Assembly (NCBI GenBank): GCA_963580285.1
Contig: OY757024.1
Coordinates: 124,434,045 to 124,498,044 of the forward strand
Direction of reading: 5' to 3'
DNA from: Lucinisca nassula
Lineage: Eukaryota; Mollusca; Bivalvia; Lucinida; Lucinidae
DNA: 64,000 bases
This document shows, piece after piece, positions 9,480 through 21,112 of the stretch (position 1 is the first letter of the stretch; each line of letters begins with the position of its first letter). Below the pieces are notes generated by a model. That model was given only the letters and a program-made list of their open reading frames with translations, made no database searches and was not told where the DNA came from. The position numbers and the translations under genes are program-made.

Positions 9480-10066
9480 AGGCTTATTTCAAATTAGTGA
9501 GATCTAATTCAAGGTACTGTTGGTTGGCGCCTGATGCTCTGTCTCTGGTCGGGCCCATCGGAGTCTAGCTGTTGGTTTTCTTATGCTCCAGCATTTCAGT
9601 GGTTTCTTGCTGTCGAGTCCTCACCACAGTCTCACGTCTGTGGTTCTTTGATTATTTGTGGTCACGGAGATGTTGCACTGATGAGTTAGAAGGCCTTCAT
9701 GCGGACTGAACAAATTATTTGTCTAAATCGCGACGGAAGTAAGGGCGAGGATTGTGGCCACGTAAAATCGATTTAAGCCCCCACCCCAGTGGAAATCTTT
9801 CCGCTGACTGTTCCAAGGCGGTTCTTCTGTGGCGGTTTGGTTATGTTTTTGTTTGTTACTTACTGTGTGTATCACTTGTGTCTTTTTATTTTGGATGGCC
9901 ATATGGCCATTTTGTGGGAAAGTAACTGTCCTTATGGCCTTCCTTTGTTTAGGTTTCCATTATGGTCTGGTCGCTTAATGTTTGTGTTTCTTTCCCTTTG
10001 GTGTCTTTGATGGGTGGAGTAAGTTAATTGTATCGATTCCTGATCTTTTTTTTACTTCTACTTACC
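9480..10066 (+). mobile_element. Naiad pseudo-LTR tail, type A, full
   Basis: Same block order as the type B tail, but with the type A 3' third: TGTGTGTATCACTTGTGTC, TGGATGGCCATATGGCC, GTCTGGTCGCTTAATGTTTG and GGTGGAGTAAGTTAATTG, ending in TTTTTACTTCTACTT. Here it abuts a minisatellite. Confidence 0.75.
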
Positions 10067-10077
10067 ATAATATTTTA

Positions 10078-10650
10078 CCTCTTGACCTTGACGTTCGACC
10101 TACTTTTCAAAAACTTCAAGATTGACAATAACTTTCGATTGGTAAGTGATGGGGCTTTCATATTTAACACGTGCATTCCTTGTCACAAGACCTTTCCAGT
10201 GGCACCGGAATTTTGTAGCTCGTGACCTTGACTTTGACATACTTTTTAAAAACTTTAACATTGGCCATAACTTTCGATTTATAAGTGATAGGGCTTTCAT
10301 ATTTCATATATACATTCTGTGTCACAAGTCCTTCCCAATGGTACAATAATTTTTGAACTTGTGACCTTGACCGTGACGTTTGACCTACTATTCAGAAACT
10401 TTGAGATTGGACATAACTTGCGATTGGTAAGTGATATGGCTTTCATATTTCACATATGTATTCTATTTGACAAACCCTTTCAAACGATTCCATTGACCTT
10501 GACTTTTGATCTACTTTTTAAAAGCCTTAACATTGGCCATATTTTTGGTTGGTTTGTGATATGGTGTTCATGTTTCACTTGAACATTCCTTGTCACAGAC
10601 TGTTTCAGTGTTACTATAAATTTTGACCTTGACCTACATTTCTTAAGACT
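10078..10650 (+). repeat. 130-143 bp tandem repeat, about 4 copies
   Basis: Units begin GACCTTGAC at about 10,080, 10,223, 10,364, 10,496 and 10,626. Each holds CTTTCGATTGGTAAGTGAT, GGCTTTCATATTT and a TGTCACAAG end. Short overlapping open frames on both strands arise from the repeat and are not genes. A further piece of the same repeat lies at 11,967-12,068. Confidence 0.8.
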
Positions 10651-11394
10651 ACATTTTTACATAAGATTTGGTACTAAGTTATTTAGACAAGTTGTAGGTA
10701 TTCCGATGGGTACTAATTGCGCATCCCTTGTGGCTGATCTGTGTTTGTTTTGTTATGAGAGAGACTTCATGATGTCCCTTTCTGCTGAAAACCAATCTGA
10801 AATCATTGAAGCTTTTAGCTCGACTTCTAGATATTTGGATGGTTTATTAAATATTGACAAGACCTATTTTGATGGTTTTTCAGCCTAATTTACCCTCAGA
10901 ACTCAAGTTAAATAAAGCTAATTCTTCTGATACCAACTTCCCGTTTTTGGATTTACATCTATCTATTGTTTGTTTCTTGCACAATTTATGATAAACGCGA
11001 TGATTTTGATTTTGAGATTGTAAATTTTCCTCTTTTTTATGGTGATGTTCCTCGTGCGCCATCCTTTGGCGTTTATATTTCGCAATTAATTCGATTTGCG
11101 TGGGTAGTCATGTAACTGACTTCAACACTCGTAATAAATTGTAAATGGCTAAACTTCTTAATCAGGGTTTTCAGTACCATAAACAACGCAAAGCCATTTC
11201 AAAATTTTATAGACGTCATTCTGATTTAATCTCAAAATTCAATATTAGACTTAAATCTCTTCTGCAACAAGGCCTATCGGAACCCGAATTTTATGGTGAC
11301 TTAGTATATGAATTCAGAAAAATATATAACGGCAATGACTTCAGCACCCAATTTCGCAAAATCAGGGGGTCAGGCCTCAGATTCTAGCGTAAAG
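10651..11394 (+). pseudogene. Naiad RT C-terminal half, degenerate
   Basis: Begins at YIRFGTKLFRQVVGIPMGTNC (motif B) and continues through SRYLDGLLNIDKTYF, where catalytic motif C has mutated from YLDD to YLDG, so the second catalytic Asp is lost. Stops and shifts occur around 10,885 and 11,100. The thumb region QGFQYHKQRKAISKFYRRHS is readable to 11,387. It is the SAEN subfamily, followed by a type B tail. Confidence 0.8.
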
Positions 11395-11966
11395 GCCAAC
11401 TGAGAATAAGAGAGAATCTAATTCTGTGTAATGTTGGTTGGTGCCTGATGCTCTGTCTCTGGTCGTGCCTACCGGAGTCTAACTGTGGTTTTCTTTTGCT
11501 CCAGCATTTCAGTGGTTTCTTGTTGTCAAGTCCTCGCCGTTGTTTCGTTTCTTTGGCTGTTAGATTTTTTTTAGTTCACGGGAATGTTGCACTGATGAGT
11601 TAAGAGGCCTTCATGCGGACTGAACGAATTATTTGTTTAAATCGCGGCGGAAGTAAGGGCGAGGATTATGGCCACGTAAAATCGATTTAAGCCCCCCCCC
11701 CCGGAAGATTTTTTTTCACTGACCGTTCCAAGGCGGTTTATTTTTGCTATGGTTTGTCTTTGAGTGTTTGTGTCGCTTATATTATTTTGTTTTGGATAGC
11801 TAATTGGCCATTTTGTGGGAAAGTTACTGTCCGTTTGGGCTTTCCGTTATTGATGTTTCCATTATGGTCTGTTGTTCCATGTTTGTGTTTCTTTCCCTTT
11901 AGTGTCTCTGATGGGAGCTGTGAGTTAATCGTATCGATTCCTGATCATTGCCTCCACTTCTATTTT
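11395..11966 (+). mobile_element. Naiad pseudo-LTR tail, type B
   Basis: All tail blocks are in order, from GAATAAGAGAGAATC to CATTGCCTCCACTTCTATTT. A small deletion removes CTTCTGTGGCG after the TTCCAAGGCGG block. Confidence 0.75.
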
Positions 11967-12068
11967 GAACATTGGCCATACCTTTTGATTGCTTAGTGAT
12001 ATGGCTTTCATATTTCATATGCGATGCCCGGGGGCATCAGCGTTTCACAAACACGTCTTGTTATGGCT
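11967..12068 (+). repeat. Minisatellite end fragment
   Basis: GAACATTGGCCATACC through GGCTTTCATATTTCATA is one partial unit of the 10,078-10,650 repeat, followed by GATGCCCGGGGGCATCAGCG, an 18 bp near-palindrome, and CACAAACACG. Confidence 0.6.
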
Positions 12069-12735
12069 AGTCATATGGCGTTTATATTTCGCAATTAATT
12101 CGATTTGCCAGAGGGTGTTGTCATGTAACTGACTTCAACACTCGTAATAAATTGTTAACGGCTAAACGTCTTAATCAGGGTTATCGGTACCATAAACTAC
12201 GCAAAGCCTTTTCAAAATTTGGTCGGGCTCATCGGAGTCTAACTGTTGGTTTTCTTTTGCTCCAGCATTTCAGTGGTTTCTTGCTGTCGAGTCCTTACCG
12301 TTGTCTCACCTCTGTGGTTCTTTGATTTTTGTGTTCACGCAGATGTTGCACTGATGAGTTCGGAGGCCTTCATGCGGACTGAACAAAGTATTTGTCTAAA
12401 TCGCGACAGAAGTAAGGGCGAGGATTGTGGCCATGTAAAATCGATTTAAGCCCCCCAGTGGAAATCTTCCACTGACCGTTCCAAGGCGGCTCTTCTGTGG
12501 CGATTTATTTTTGTTGTTGTTTGTTAGTTACTGTGTGTATCATTTGTGTCTTTTAATTTTGGATGGCCATATTGCCATTTTGTGGGAAAGTAACTGTCCT
12601 TATGGCCTTCCTTTGTTTAGGTTTCCATTATGGTCTGGTCGCTTAATGTTTGTATTTCTTTCCCTTTGGTGTCTTTTATGGGTGGAGTAAGTTAATTGTA
12701 TCAATTCCTGATCTTTGTTTTACTTCTACTTTTAA
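12069..12735 (+). mobile_element. Short Naiad RT piece joined to type A tail
   Basis: 12,069-12,221 encodes GVYISQLIRFAR... to LRKAFSKF with one shift. It then jumps directly to the tail at GGTCGGGCTCATCGGAG and runs to TTTTACTTCTACTTTT. The ORF end between is deleted. Confidence 0.7.
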
Positions 12736-13373
12736 TAGACGCCATTCTGATTTAATTTCAGAATTCAATATCGGACTTAATGAGGCCTAATTGGCCGAAA
12801 CTAGGTAGTCTGGCCCAGAAAAGACGTACAACCCATATTTTTCACTCCTGTGGTGTAGTCCTTGCTTCCAAAGGATAACCCTTTTATAGAACATATTTAA
12901 CTTCACTACAGCTGGTGTGTGGGAATGTGTGGCGGCGATAAAACGTCTCCCTGCCCTACATCATAGTGTAGATTATATTTTCTTGTCCTTTGGGATCATT
13001 GATTCCATTGTGGAATATTGAAAATATCTGAGGGTCACTGATGAGGCCTAATTGGCCGAAACTAGCTAGTCTGGCCCAGAAAAGACGTACACTTCAAATT
13101 TTTCACTTCTGTGGTGTAGTCCTTGCTTCCAAAGGATAACCCTTTTATAGAACATATTTAAATCTCTTCTGCAACAAGGTCTATCGGAACCCGAATTTTA
13201 TGATAAACGCGATGACTGAAAATTGTCCTTTTTTTGGATGGTGATGTTCCTCGTGCGCCATCCTATGGCGTATATATTTCGCAATTAATTCGATTTGCCA
13301 GAGTGTCTAGTCATGTAACTGACTTCAACACTCGTAATAAATTGTGAACGGCTAAACTTCTTAGTCTGGTAGA
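12736..13373 (+). pseudogene. Naiad RT thumb fragment split by a repeat
   Basis: RRHSDLISEFNIGL ends at 12,778 and the frame resumes LKSLLQQGLSEPEFY at 13,158, so the intervening repeat is an insertion. After EFYD it jumps back to an upstream RT segment (DGDVPRAPSYGVYISQLIRF) and ends at NKL. The order of segments is rearranged relative to intact copies. Confidence 0.65.
12779..13157 (+). repeat. 261 bp-period repeat insertion with TTAA flanks
   Basis: A block TGAGGCCTAATTGGCCGAAA...ATAGAACATATTT of about 118 bp occurs at 12,780 and again at 13,041, separated by a 143 bp spacer. TTAA is present at both borders. The spacer and first block together recur in every array unit (e.g. 20,864-21,065). 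It has no ORF. It could be a satellite fragment or the remains of a TTAA-targeting element. Confidence 0.55.
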
Positions 13374-13720
13374 TTTATCGGAGAAAATATTAGAACTGTC
13401 TCCGTTTTTACTGAATAGAAATATCATGATACAATGTCATTTTCAGAGGCATTTGTATTCACCAGTTGTTCATAGATTTGGAGTAAATTTGAAAAGTACG
13501 AAGCTTTCTGGCACGAATGCTTATTTGTGGTATGGCCGAACCTATACAACAATAATCTCGCGAAGTGTTTGACAAATTCAGGAAAGTTTATGCATCAACT
13601 GAAGATTTGGCAGTTAGTAGAATGTATGTAGATCCGGATAGGCTACTTTTCATAGTTGATTAACATGTTTGTATATTTCAAATAAACTTTTGTTTTACTC
13701 ACCGTGTCTCCTCGAGCGAG
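13374..13720 (+). pseudogene. Unrecognised coding 3' end with polyA signal
   Basis: An open frame runs LVDLSEKILELSPFLLNR, then QCHFQRHLYSPVVHRFGV and LSGTNAYLWYGRTYTT to about 13,560. After a one-base shift it continues VFDKFRKVYASTEDLAV, RMYVDPDRLLFIVD and stop TAA at 13,663-13,665. AATAAA follows at about 13,682. The composition and the polyA signal look like the end of a real protein gene, about 95 residues, not like Naiad. I do not recognise the family. It has no ATG of its own in this stretch, so it is either a terminal exon (a weak acceptor TTCTTAG lies at its start) or a fragment carried in by a retroelement. The frameshift argues for a pseudogene. Confidence 0.45.
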
Positions 13721-13814
13721 AAATGGCGGCGAATCTATCAAAAAGGACCACAATTCGGCGTGAAACGACCACTTATGTGGTGTTGCGACCACTCATTCGG
13801 CGTTACGATTGGAC
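13721..13814. other. Short spacer with GACCACT repeats
   Basis: Contains ACGACCACTTATGTGG and GCGACCACTCATTCGGCG, two degenerate copies of a roughly 24 bp unit. It borders the longest Naiad copy. Confidence 0.4.
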
Positions 13815-15784
13815 GCGGTGATACTCTCCGTCCTTACATTGATTCTGAAATTAATCATCAACGCCATTTCTTCAAAATATCCTTCATTAATAAGGGTATG
13901 GATTTTATAGATTTGCCCAGTATCTTCCGTGAGAGATCGGCGCTTTCTTCCATTCCTGCTTATTTTCAAAATACTGAAACACCTATAATTTGCTATAAAT
14001 ATAACAAACCTGTTAGATCTATCATTTTTAATTTCAATAAACTTGTTTCAGATCTTGATATTGATACTAATACTCCTGATTCATGTGATTGTAAAAACTC
14101 AAAGTATTGCTATCCTGCTGCTGGTCATGTAATTACTGGCAATTTGAAAATTATTCCTGATTCTAGGATAAGGAATATAATTTCTAAAGGACCGAAATAT
14201 CGGTTTCTTCTAAAATTGATTTCAGTAAATGTAGAGATGAAATCGCTGTTTCCTTGAATGAATTCGGTAATCGATGGTGTAAGCGAGAGTATGTTAAGCA
14301 TAAAGCCCTTAAGGACTGGAAACTTAGCATTTTAAAACTAGTGAATAAACGCATTTCTTTCTATTCTCAAAATACTCACTTATTACCTCCTAAGCCCAAG
14401 TTTGCTGTGTGTGTTAACGAAGGCCAAGACAAGCTTCCTACGCTATACTGGTTACCAAAACTTCATAAAAAACCTTACAAAGCACGGTTTATTGCAAATT
14501 CTAGCTCTTGCACTACCACTGAACTTTCTAAATTATTAACTTCCTGTCTTACTGCTATTAAAACGCATGTAATTAAATATTGTGATAAAGTCTTTGAAAG
14601 ATCAGGAAGAAATCTGTTTTGGTCTATAAAAAATTCGAATGAGGTTTTAAATAAATTGAAATCTAGACATTTTCGTGCTTCTAGTCTGTCTACCTACGAT
14701 TTTTCCACTCTTTACACTACACTTCCTCATAATCTTATAAAAGAAAAGCTTAATGATTTAATTGAATGGGCTTTTCACAGAGAAGATTCTCTCTATCTTG
14801 CATGTAATGTCAGAAATGCATTTTTCACTTCTAACGAGCATAAGAATTATACACTTTGGTCATGTCAGAAAGTGTGTGATGCCCTCACCTTTCTACTTGA
14901 CAATATTTATATTAGATTCGGTACTAAGTTATTTAGACAAATTGTGAGTATTCCGATGGGTACTAATTGCGCACCTATTGTGGCTGATCTGTTCTTGTAT
15001 TGTTATGAAAGAGACTTCATTTTGTCGCTTTCCATTGATAACCAATCTGAAATTATTGAAGCTTTTAGATCTACTTCTAGATATTTAGATGATTTATTAA
15101 ATATTGATAATACCTATTTTGATGGTTTGATCAGTCAGATTTAACCCCTAGAACTTCAGTTAAATAAAGCAAATTCTTCTGATACCGAGGCTCCCTTTTT
15201 GGATTTACATCTATCTATTGTAGATGGATTTGTTTCGTGCAAAATTTATGATAAACGCGATGACTTTGATTTTGAGATTGTAAATTTTCCTTTTTTGGAT
15301 GGTGATGTTCCTCGTGCGCCATCTTATGGCGTTTATATTTCGCAATTTATTCGATTTGCTAGAGTGTGTAGTCATGTTACTGACTTCAACACTCGTAATA
15401 AATTATTAACGGCTAAACTCCTTAATCAGGGTTATCGGTACCATAAACTACGCAAAGCCTTTTCAAAATTTTATAGACGCCATTCTGATTTAATTTCAAA
15501 ATTCAATATTGGACTTAAATCTCTTCTGCAACAAGGTCTATCGGAACCCGAATTTTATGGTGACTAAGTATATAAATTCGGAAAAATATATAACCGCAAT
15601 GACTTCAGCACCCAATTTCGTAAAATCATTCTTCGATATAAAAAGATTGGGTACAACATGGATATAATACGACAGACTGCATGCATGGTAGTTAACCCAA
15701 TCACAGTTGGCAACTTTGCTTCCCTCTTTAATTGCCCGCCGGTGGGTCAGGCCTCAGATTCTATGACGGCTCCAACGTAAAGGC
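13815..15784 (+). pseudogene. Longest Naiad copy: linker, CxC, RT to stop
   Basis: Begins LRPYIDSEINHQRHF, then MDFIDLPSIF, CDC at 14,084-14,092, GHVITGNLKIIPDSR, ISKGPKYRF, and after a one-base loss at about 14,209 NRWCKREYVKHKALKDWKL. The RT follows: LYWLPKLHKKPYKARFIA, STYDFSTLYTTLPHNLI (motif A), SIPMGTNCAPIVADLF (motif B; the usual Gly is Ser) and SRYLDDLLNIDN (motif C). It ends with the thumb and PVGQASDSMTAPT. Defects: no endonuclease upstream, a deletion between LLPPKPK and FAVCVNEG that removes the VVVV-TGA region, stop TAA at 15,142 in place of Tyr, and TAA at 15,565 in place of Leu. Otherwise it is very close to the array copies and is a good model for their source before their three frameshifts. 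The catalytic Asp residues of motifs A and C are all kept. Confidence 0.85.
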
Positions 15785-16347
15785 TTATTGAAAATTAGAG
15801 GGATAATGTTGGTAGGTGCCTGATGCTCTGTCTCTAGTCGGGCTCATCGAAGTCTAACTGTTGGTTTTCTTTTGCTCCAGCATTTCAGTGGTTTCTTGCT
15901 GTCGAGTCCTCACCGTTGTCTCACCTCTGTGGTTCTTTGATTTTTGTGTTCACGGAGATGTTACACTGATGAGTTAGGAGGCCTTCATGCGGACTGAACA
16001 AATTATTTGTCTAAATCGCGACGGAAGTAAGGGCGAGGATTGTGGCCACGTAAAATCGATTTAAGCCCCCCAGTGGAAATCTTCCACTGACCGTTCCAAG
16101 GCGGCTCTTCTGTGGCGATTTTTTTATGTTGTTGTTTGTTACTTACTGTGTGTATCACTTGTGTCTTTTGGTTTTGGATGGCCATGTGGCCATTTTGTGG
16201 GAAAGTAACTGTCCTTATGGCCTTCCTTTGTTTAGGTTTCCATTATGGTGTGGTCGCTTAATGTTTGTATTTCTTTCCCTTTGGTGTCTTTAATGGGTCG
16301 AGTAAGTTAATTGTATCAATTCCTGATCTTTGTTTTACTTCTACTTT
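15785..16347 (+). mobile_element. Naiad pseudo-LTR tail, type A
   Basis: Complete tail following the RT stop, ending TTTGTTTTACTTCTACTTT. The next base starts the first unit of the tandem array. The junction CTTCTACTTT|ACGTCATC is the head-to-tail joint found at every unit boundary. Confidence 0.8.
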
Positions 16348-17935
16348 ACGTCATCTTAAACTAGGTATTCAAGAATTTCATAAGAAGCTTGTTTTGGCTC
16401 CTGCAGACAAGGCCGCTAACAACGTCGTCGTTGTGTGACGGCTCCACTATGTTAACACGCTTAAGCAGGAGATTGGAGGTAATAAGGCCTATGAACTTCA
16501 GCCTTTAGCTGAAGAGAGAGCTTACTAGATAAACATGTTTGTCTTTCAGCCACCAAGTTTGCTGTGTGTGTTAACGAAGGCCAAGACAAGCTTCCTACGC
16601 TATACCGGTTACCAAAACTTCATAAAAAACCTTACAAAGCACGGTTTATTGCAAATTCTAGCTCTTGCACTACCACTGAACTTTCTAAATTATTAAATTC
16701 CTGTCTTACTGCTATTAAAACGCATGTAATTAAATATTGTGATAAAGTCTTTGAAAGATCAGGAAGAAATCTGTTTTGGTCTATAAAAATTCGAATGAGG
16801 TTTTAAATAAATTGAAATCTAGACATTTTCGTGCTTCTAGTCTGTCTATCTACGATTTTTCCACTCTTTACACTACACTTCCTCATAATCTTATAAAAGA
16901 AAGGCTTAATGATTTAATTAAATGGGCTTTTCACAGAGAAGATTCCCTCTATCTTGCATGTAATGTCAGAAATGCATTTTTCACTTCTAAAGAGCACAAG
17001 AATTATACACTTTGGTCATGTCAGAAAGTGTGTGATGCCCCCACCTTTCTACTTGACAATATTTATATTAGATTCGGTACTAAATTATTTAGACAAATTG
17101 TGGGTATTCCGATGGGTACTAATTGCGCACCTCTTGTGGCTGATCTGTTCTTGTATTGTTATGAAAAGAGACTTCATTTTGTCGCTTTCCATTGATAACC
17201 AATCTGAAATTATTGAAGCTTTTAGCTCTCCTTCTAGATATTTAGATGATTTATTAAATATTGATAATACCTATTTTGATGGTTTGATCAGTCAGATTTA
17301 CCCCCTAGAACTTCAGTTAAATAAAGCAAATTCTTCTGATACCGAGGCCCCGTTTTTGGATTTACATCTATCTATTGTAGATGGATTTGTTTCGTGCAAA
17401 ATTTATGATCAACGCGATGACTTTGATTTTGAGATTGTAAATTTTCCTTTTTTGGATGGTGATGTTCCTCGTGCGCCATCTTATGGCGTTTATATTTCGC
17501 AATTAATTCGATTTGCTAGAGTGTGTAGTCATGTAACTGACCAACACTCGTAATAAATTATTAACGGTTAAACTCCTTAATCAGGGTTATCGGTACCATA
17601 AACTCCGCAAAGCCTTTTCAAAATTTTATAGACGCCATTCTGATTTAATTTCAAAATTCAATATTGGACTTAGGTCTCTTCTGCAACAAGGTCTATCGGA
17701 ACCCGAATTTTATGGTGACTTAGTATATAAATTCAGAAAAATATATAACCGCAATGACTTCAGCACCCAATTTCGTAAAATCATTCTTCGATATAAAAAG
17801 ATTGGGTACAACATGGATATTATACGACAGACTGCATGCATGGTGGTTAACCCAATCACGGTTGGCAACTTTGCTTCCCTCTTTAATTGCCCGCCGGTGG
17901 GTCAGGCCTCAGATTCTATGAAGGCTCCAACGTAA
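16348..17935 (+). pseudogene. Naiad RT pseudogene, array unit 1
   Basis: Starts RHLKQGIQEFHKKLVLAPAD, passes NNVVVV, TGA (16,436-16,438) and RLHYVNTLKQE. It then has a one-base loss at about 16,530, CVNEGQDKLPTLYRLPKLHK, motif A IYDFSTLYTTLPHNLI, motif B GIPMGTNCAPLVADLF, an extra A in TATGAAAAGAG (about 17,165) that shifts the frame, motif C YLDDLLNIDN, and a two-base loss at GACTGACCAACAC (about 17,540) before the thumb. A further base is missing in CTATAAAAATTCG (about 16,790). The two central shifts are shared by all units. Each catalytic motif survives at DNA level, but no frame spans them. Confidence 0.85.
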
Positions 17936-18508
17936 AGGCTTATTGAAAATTAGAGAGATAATGTTGGTTGGTGCCTGATGCACTGTCTCTAGTCGGGCTC
18001 ATCGGAGTCTAACTGTTGGTTTTCTTTTGCTCCAGCATTTCAGTGGTTTCATGCTGCCGAGTCCTCACCGTTGTCTCACCTCTGTGGTTCTTTGATTTTT
18101 GTGTTCACGGAGATATTGCACTGATGAGCTAGGAGGCCTTCATGCGGACTGAACAAATTATTTGTCTAAATCGCGACGGAAGTAAGGGCGAGGATTGTGG
18201 CCACGTAAAATCGATTTAAGCCCCCCCCCCCCAGTGGAAATCTTCCACTGACCGTTCCAAGGCGGCTCTTCTGTGGCGATTTATTTATGTTGTTGTTTGT
18301 CACCTACTGTGTGTATCACTTGTGTCTTTTGGTTTTGGATGGCCATATGGCCATTTTGTGGGAAAGTCACTGTCCTTATGGCCTTCCTTTGTTTAGGTTT
18401 CCTTTATGGTCTGGTCGCTTAATGTTTGTATTTCTTTCCCTTTGGTGTCTTTTATGGGTGGAGTAAGTTAATTGTATCAATTCCTGATCTTTGTTTTACT
18501 TCTACTTT

Positions 18509-20550
18509 GCTTCCCTCTTTTATTGCACGCCGGTGGGTCAGGCCTCAGATTCTATGACGGTTCCAGCGTACAGGCTTGTTGAGAATTAGAGAGATCTAAT
18601 TCAAGGTAATCTTGTTTGGTGTTTGGTGCTCTATCTCTGGTCGGGCCCATCGGAGTCTAACTGTTGGTTTTCTTTTGCTCCAGCATTTCAGTGGTTTCTT
18701 GCTATCCAGTCCTCACCGTTGTTTCTTCTTTGTGTTTTTTTTTGATAATTTGTGTTCACAGAGATGCTGCACTGATGAGTAAGGAGGCCTTCATGCGGAC
18801 TTAACAATTATTTGTCTAAATCGCGACAAAAGTCAGGGCGATGATTGTGGCCACGTAAAATCGATTTAAGCCCCGCAGTGGAATTCGTTTCCGCTGACCG
18901 TTCCAAGGTGGTTCTTCTGTCGCGGTTTTTTTTGTTATGGTTTGTCTTGTTTGTGTCGCTTATATTATTTTATTTTGGATAGCCTATTGGCCATTTTGTG
19001 GGAAAGTAACTATCCTTTTGGCTGTCCGCTATTGATGACTTCATTGGGTCTGTTGTCATGTTTATGCTTCTTTCCCTTTGGTGTCGAGTCCTCACCGTTG
19101 TCTCACCTCTGTGGTTCTTTGATTTTTGTGTTCACGGAGATGTTACACTGATGAGTTAGGAGGCCTTCATGCGGACTGAACAAATTATTTGTCTAAATCG
19201 CGACGGAAGTAAGGGCGAGGATTGTGGCCACGTAAAATCGATTTAAGCCCCCCAGTGGAAATCTTCCACTGACCGTTCCAAGGCGGCTCTTCTGTGGCGA
19301 TTTATTTATGTTGTTGTTTGTTACTTACTGTATGTATCACTTGTGTCTTTTGGTTTTGGATGGCCATATGGCCATTTTGTGGGAAAGTTACTGTCCTTAT
19401 GGCCTTCCTTTGTTTAGGTTTCCATTATGGTCTGGTCGCTTAATGTTTGTATTTCTTTCCCTTTGGTGTCTTTTATGGGTGGAGTAAGTTAATTGTATCA
19501 ATTCCTGATCTTTGTTTTACTTCTACTTTGCTTCCCTCTTTTATTGCACGCCGGTGGGTCAGGCCTCAGATTCTATGACGGTTCCAGCGTACAGGCTTGT
19601 TGAGAATTAGAGAGATCTAATTCAAGGTAATCTTGTTTGGTGTTTGGTGCTCTATCTCTGGTCGGGCCCATCGGAGTCTAACTGTTGGTTTTCTTTTGCT
19701 CCAGCATTTCAGTGGTTTCTTGCTATCCAGTCCTCACCGTTGTTTCTTCTTTGTGTTTTTTTTTTGATAATTTGTGTTCACAGAGATGCTGCACTGATGA
19801 GTAAGGAGGCCTTCATGCGGACTTAACAATTATTTGTCTAAATCGCGACAAAAGTCAGGGCGATGATTGTGGCCACGTAAAATCGATTTAAGCCCCGCAG
19901 TGGAATTCGTTTCCGCTGACCGTTCCAAGGTGGTTCTTCTGTCGCGGTTTTTTTTGTTATGGTTTGTCTTGTTTGTGTCGCTTATATTATTTTATTTTGG
20001 ATAGCCTATTGGCCATTTTGTGGGAAAGTAACTATCCTTTTGGCTGTCCGCTATTGATGACTTCATTGGGTCTGTTGTCATGTTTATGCTTCTTTCCCTT
20101 TGGTGTCGAGTCCTCACCGTTGTCTCACCTCTGTGGTTCTTTGATTTTTGTGTTCACGGAGATGTTACACTGATGAGTTAGGAGGCCTTCATGCGGACTG
20201 AACAAATTATTTGTCTAAATCGCGACGGAAGTAAGGGCGAGGATTGTGGCCACGTAAAATCGATTTAAGCCCCCCCCCAGTAGAAATCTTCCACTGACCG
20301 TTCCAAGGCGGCTCTTCTGTGGCGATTTATTTATGTTGTTGTTTGTTACTTACTGTATGTATCACTTGTGTCTTTTGGTTTTGGATGGCCATATGGCCAT
20401 TTTGTGGGAAAGTAACTGTCCTTATGGCCTTCCTTTGTTTAGGTTTCCATTATGGTCTGGTCGCTTAATGTTTGTATTTCTTTCCCTTTGGTGTCTTTTA
20501 TGGGTGGAGTAAGTTAATTGTATCAATTCCTGATCTTTGTTTTACTTCTA
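18509..20550 (+). repeat. Nested 1,021 bp tandem duplication in unit 1
   Basis: 18,509-19,529 and 19,530-20,550 are almost identical: GCTTCCCTCTTTTATTGCAC start, type B tail, fusion CCTTTGGTGTCGAGTCCTC where type B jumps to type A, type A tail end CTTCTACT. Units 2-5 have one copy only. Unequal exchange between flanking tails would explain it. Confidence 0.85.
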
Positions 20551-21065
20551 CTCTGATGGGAGCTGTGGGTTGATTGTATCGATTCCCGATCATTGCATCC
20601 ACTTCTATTTCGATATAAAAAGATTGGGTACAGCATAAATGTTATAAGGCAGACTGCAAGCATGGTAGCTAACCAAATCACGGTTGACAACTTTGCTTCC
20701 CCTTTTAATTGCACGCCGGTTGGTCAGGTCTCAGATTCTATGATGGTTCCAGCGTAAAGGCTTACTGAGAATAAGAGCGATCTAATTCAATGTGACGTTG
20801 GTTGGTGCCTGATACTCTGTCTCTGGTTGGGCCCATCGGAGTCTAACTGTTGGTTTTCTTGGCCGTAAAATGTCTCCCTACCCTACATTACAGTGCAGTT
20901 TATACTTTCTTGTCCTTTGGGATCATTTATTCTATTGTTGAATTTTGAAAATATTTGCGGGTCACTGATGGGGCCTAATTGGCCGAAACTAGCTAGTCTG
21001 GTCCAGAAAACTCGACACTTCATACTTTCCGGTTCTGTGGTGTATTCCTTGCTTCCAAAGGATAA

Positions 21066-21112
21066 CCGTCTCTACCATCAGAGGCAAGTGCACTAGCCAC
21101 TGAGTTATCACG
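21066..21112 (-). mobile_element. tRNA-SINE head fragment (unit 1; repeated in 2-5)
   Basis: The minus strand reads GAGCGTGATAACTCAGTGGC, TAGTGCACTTGCCTCTGATG: the 5' part of the tRNA-like head with an A-box-like sequence. The B-box is missing. Equivalent copies lie at 25,467, 29,874, 34,282 and 38,684. Confidence 0.6.

Noticed and set aside
15960..16020. Hammerhead ribozyme in the Naiad tail (CTGATGAG ... GGACTGAAC ... TTTGTC)
   Set aside because: CTGATGA and a short stem III are present, but GAAA is GAAC with an extra T before it, stem II is weak and the flanks cannot form stem I. Naiads are reported to lack canonical hammerheads.
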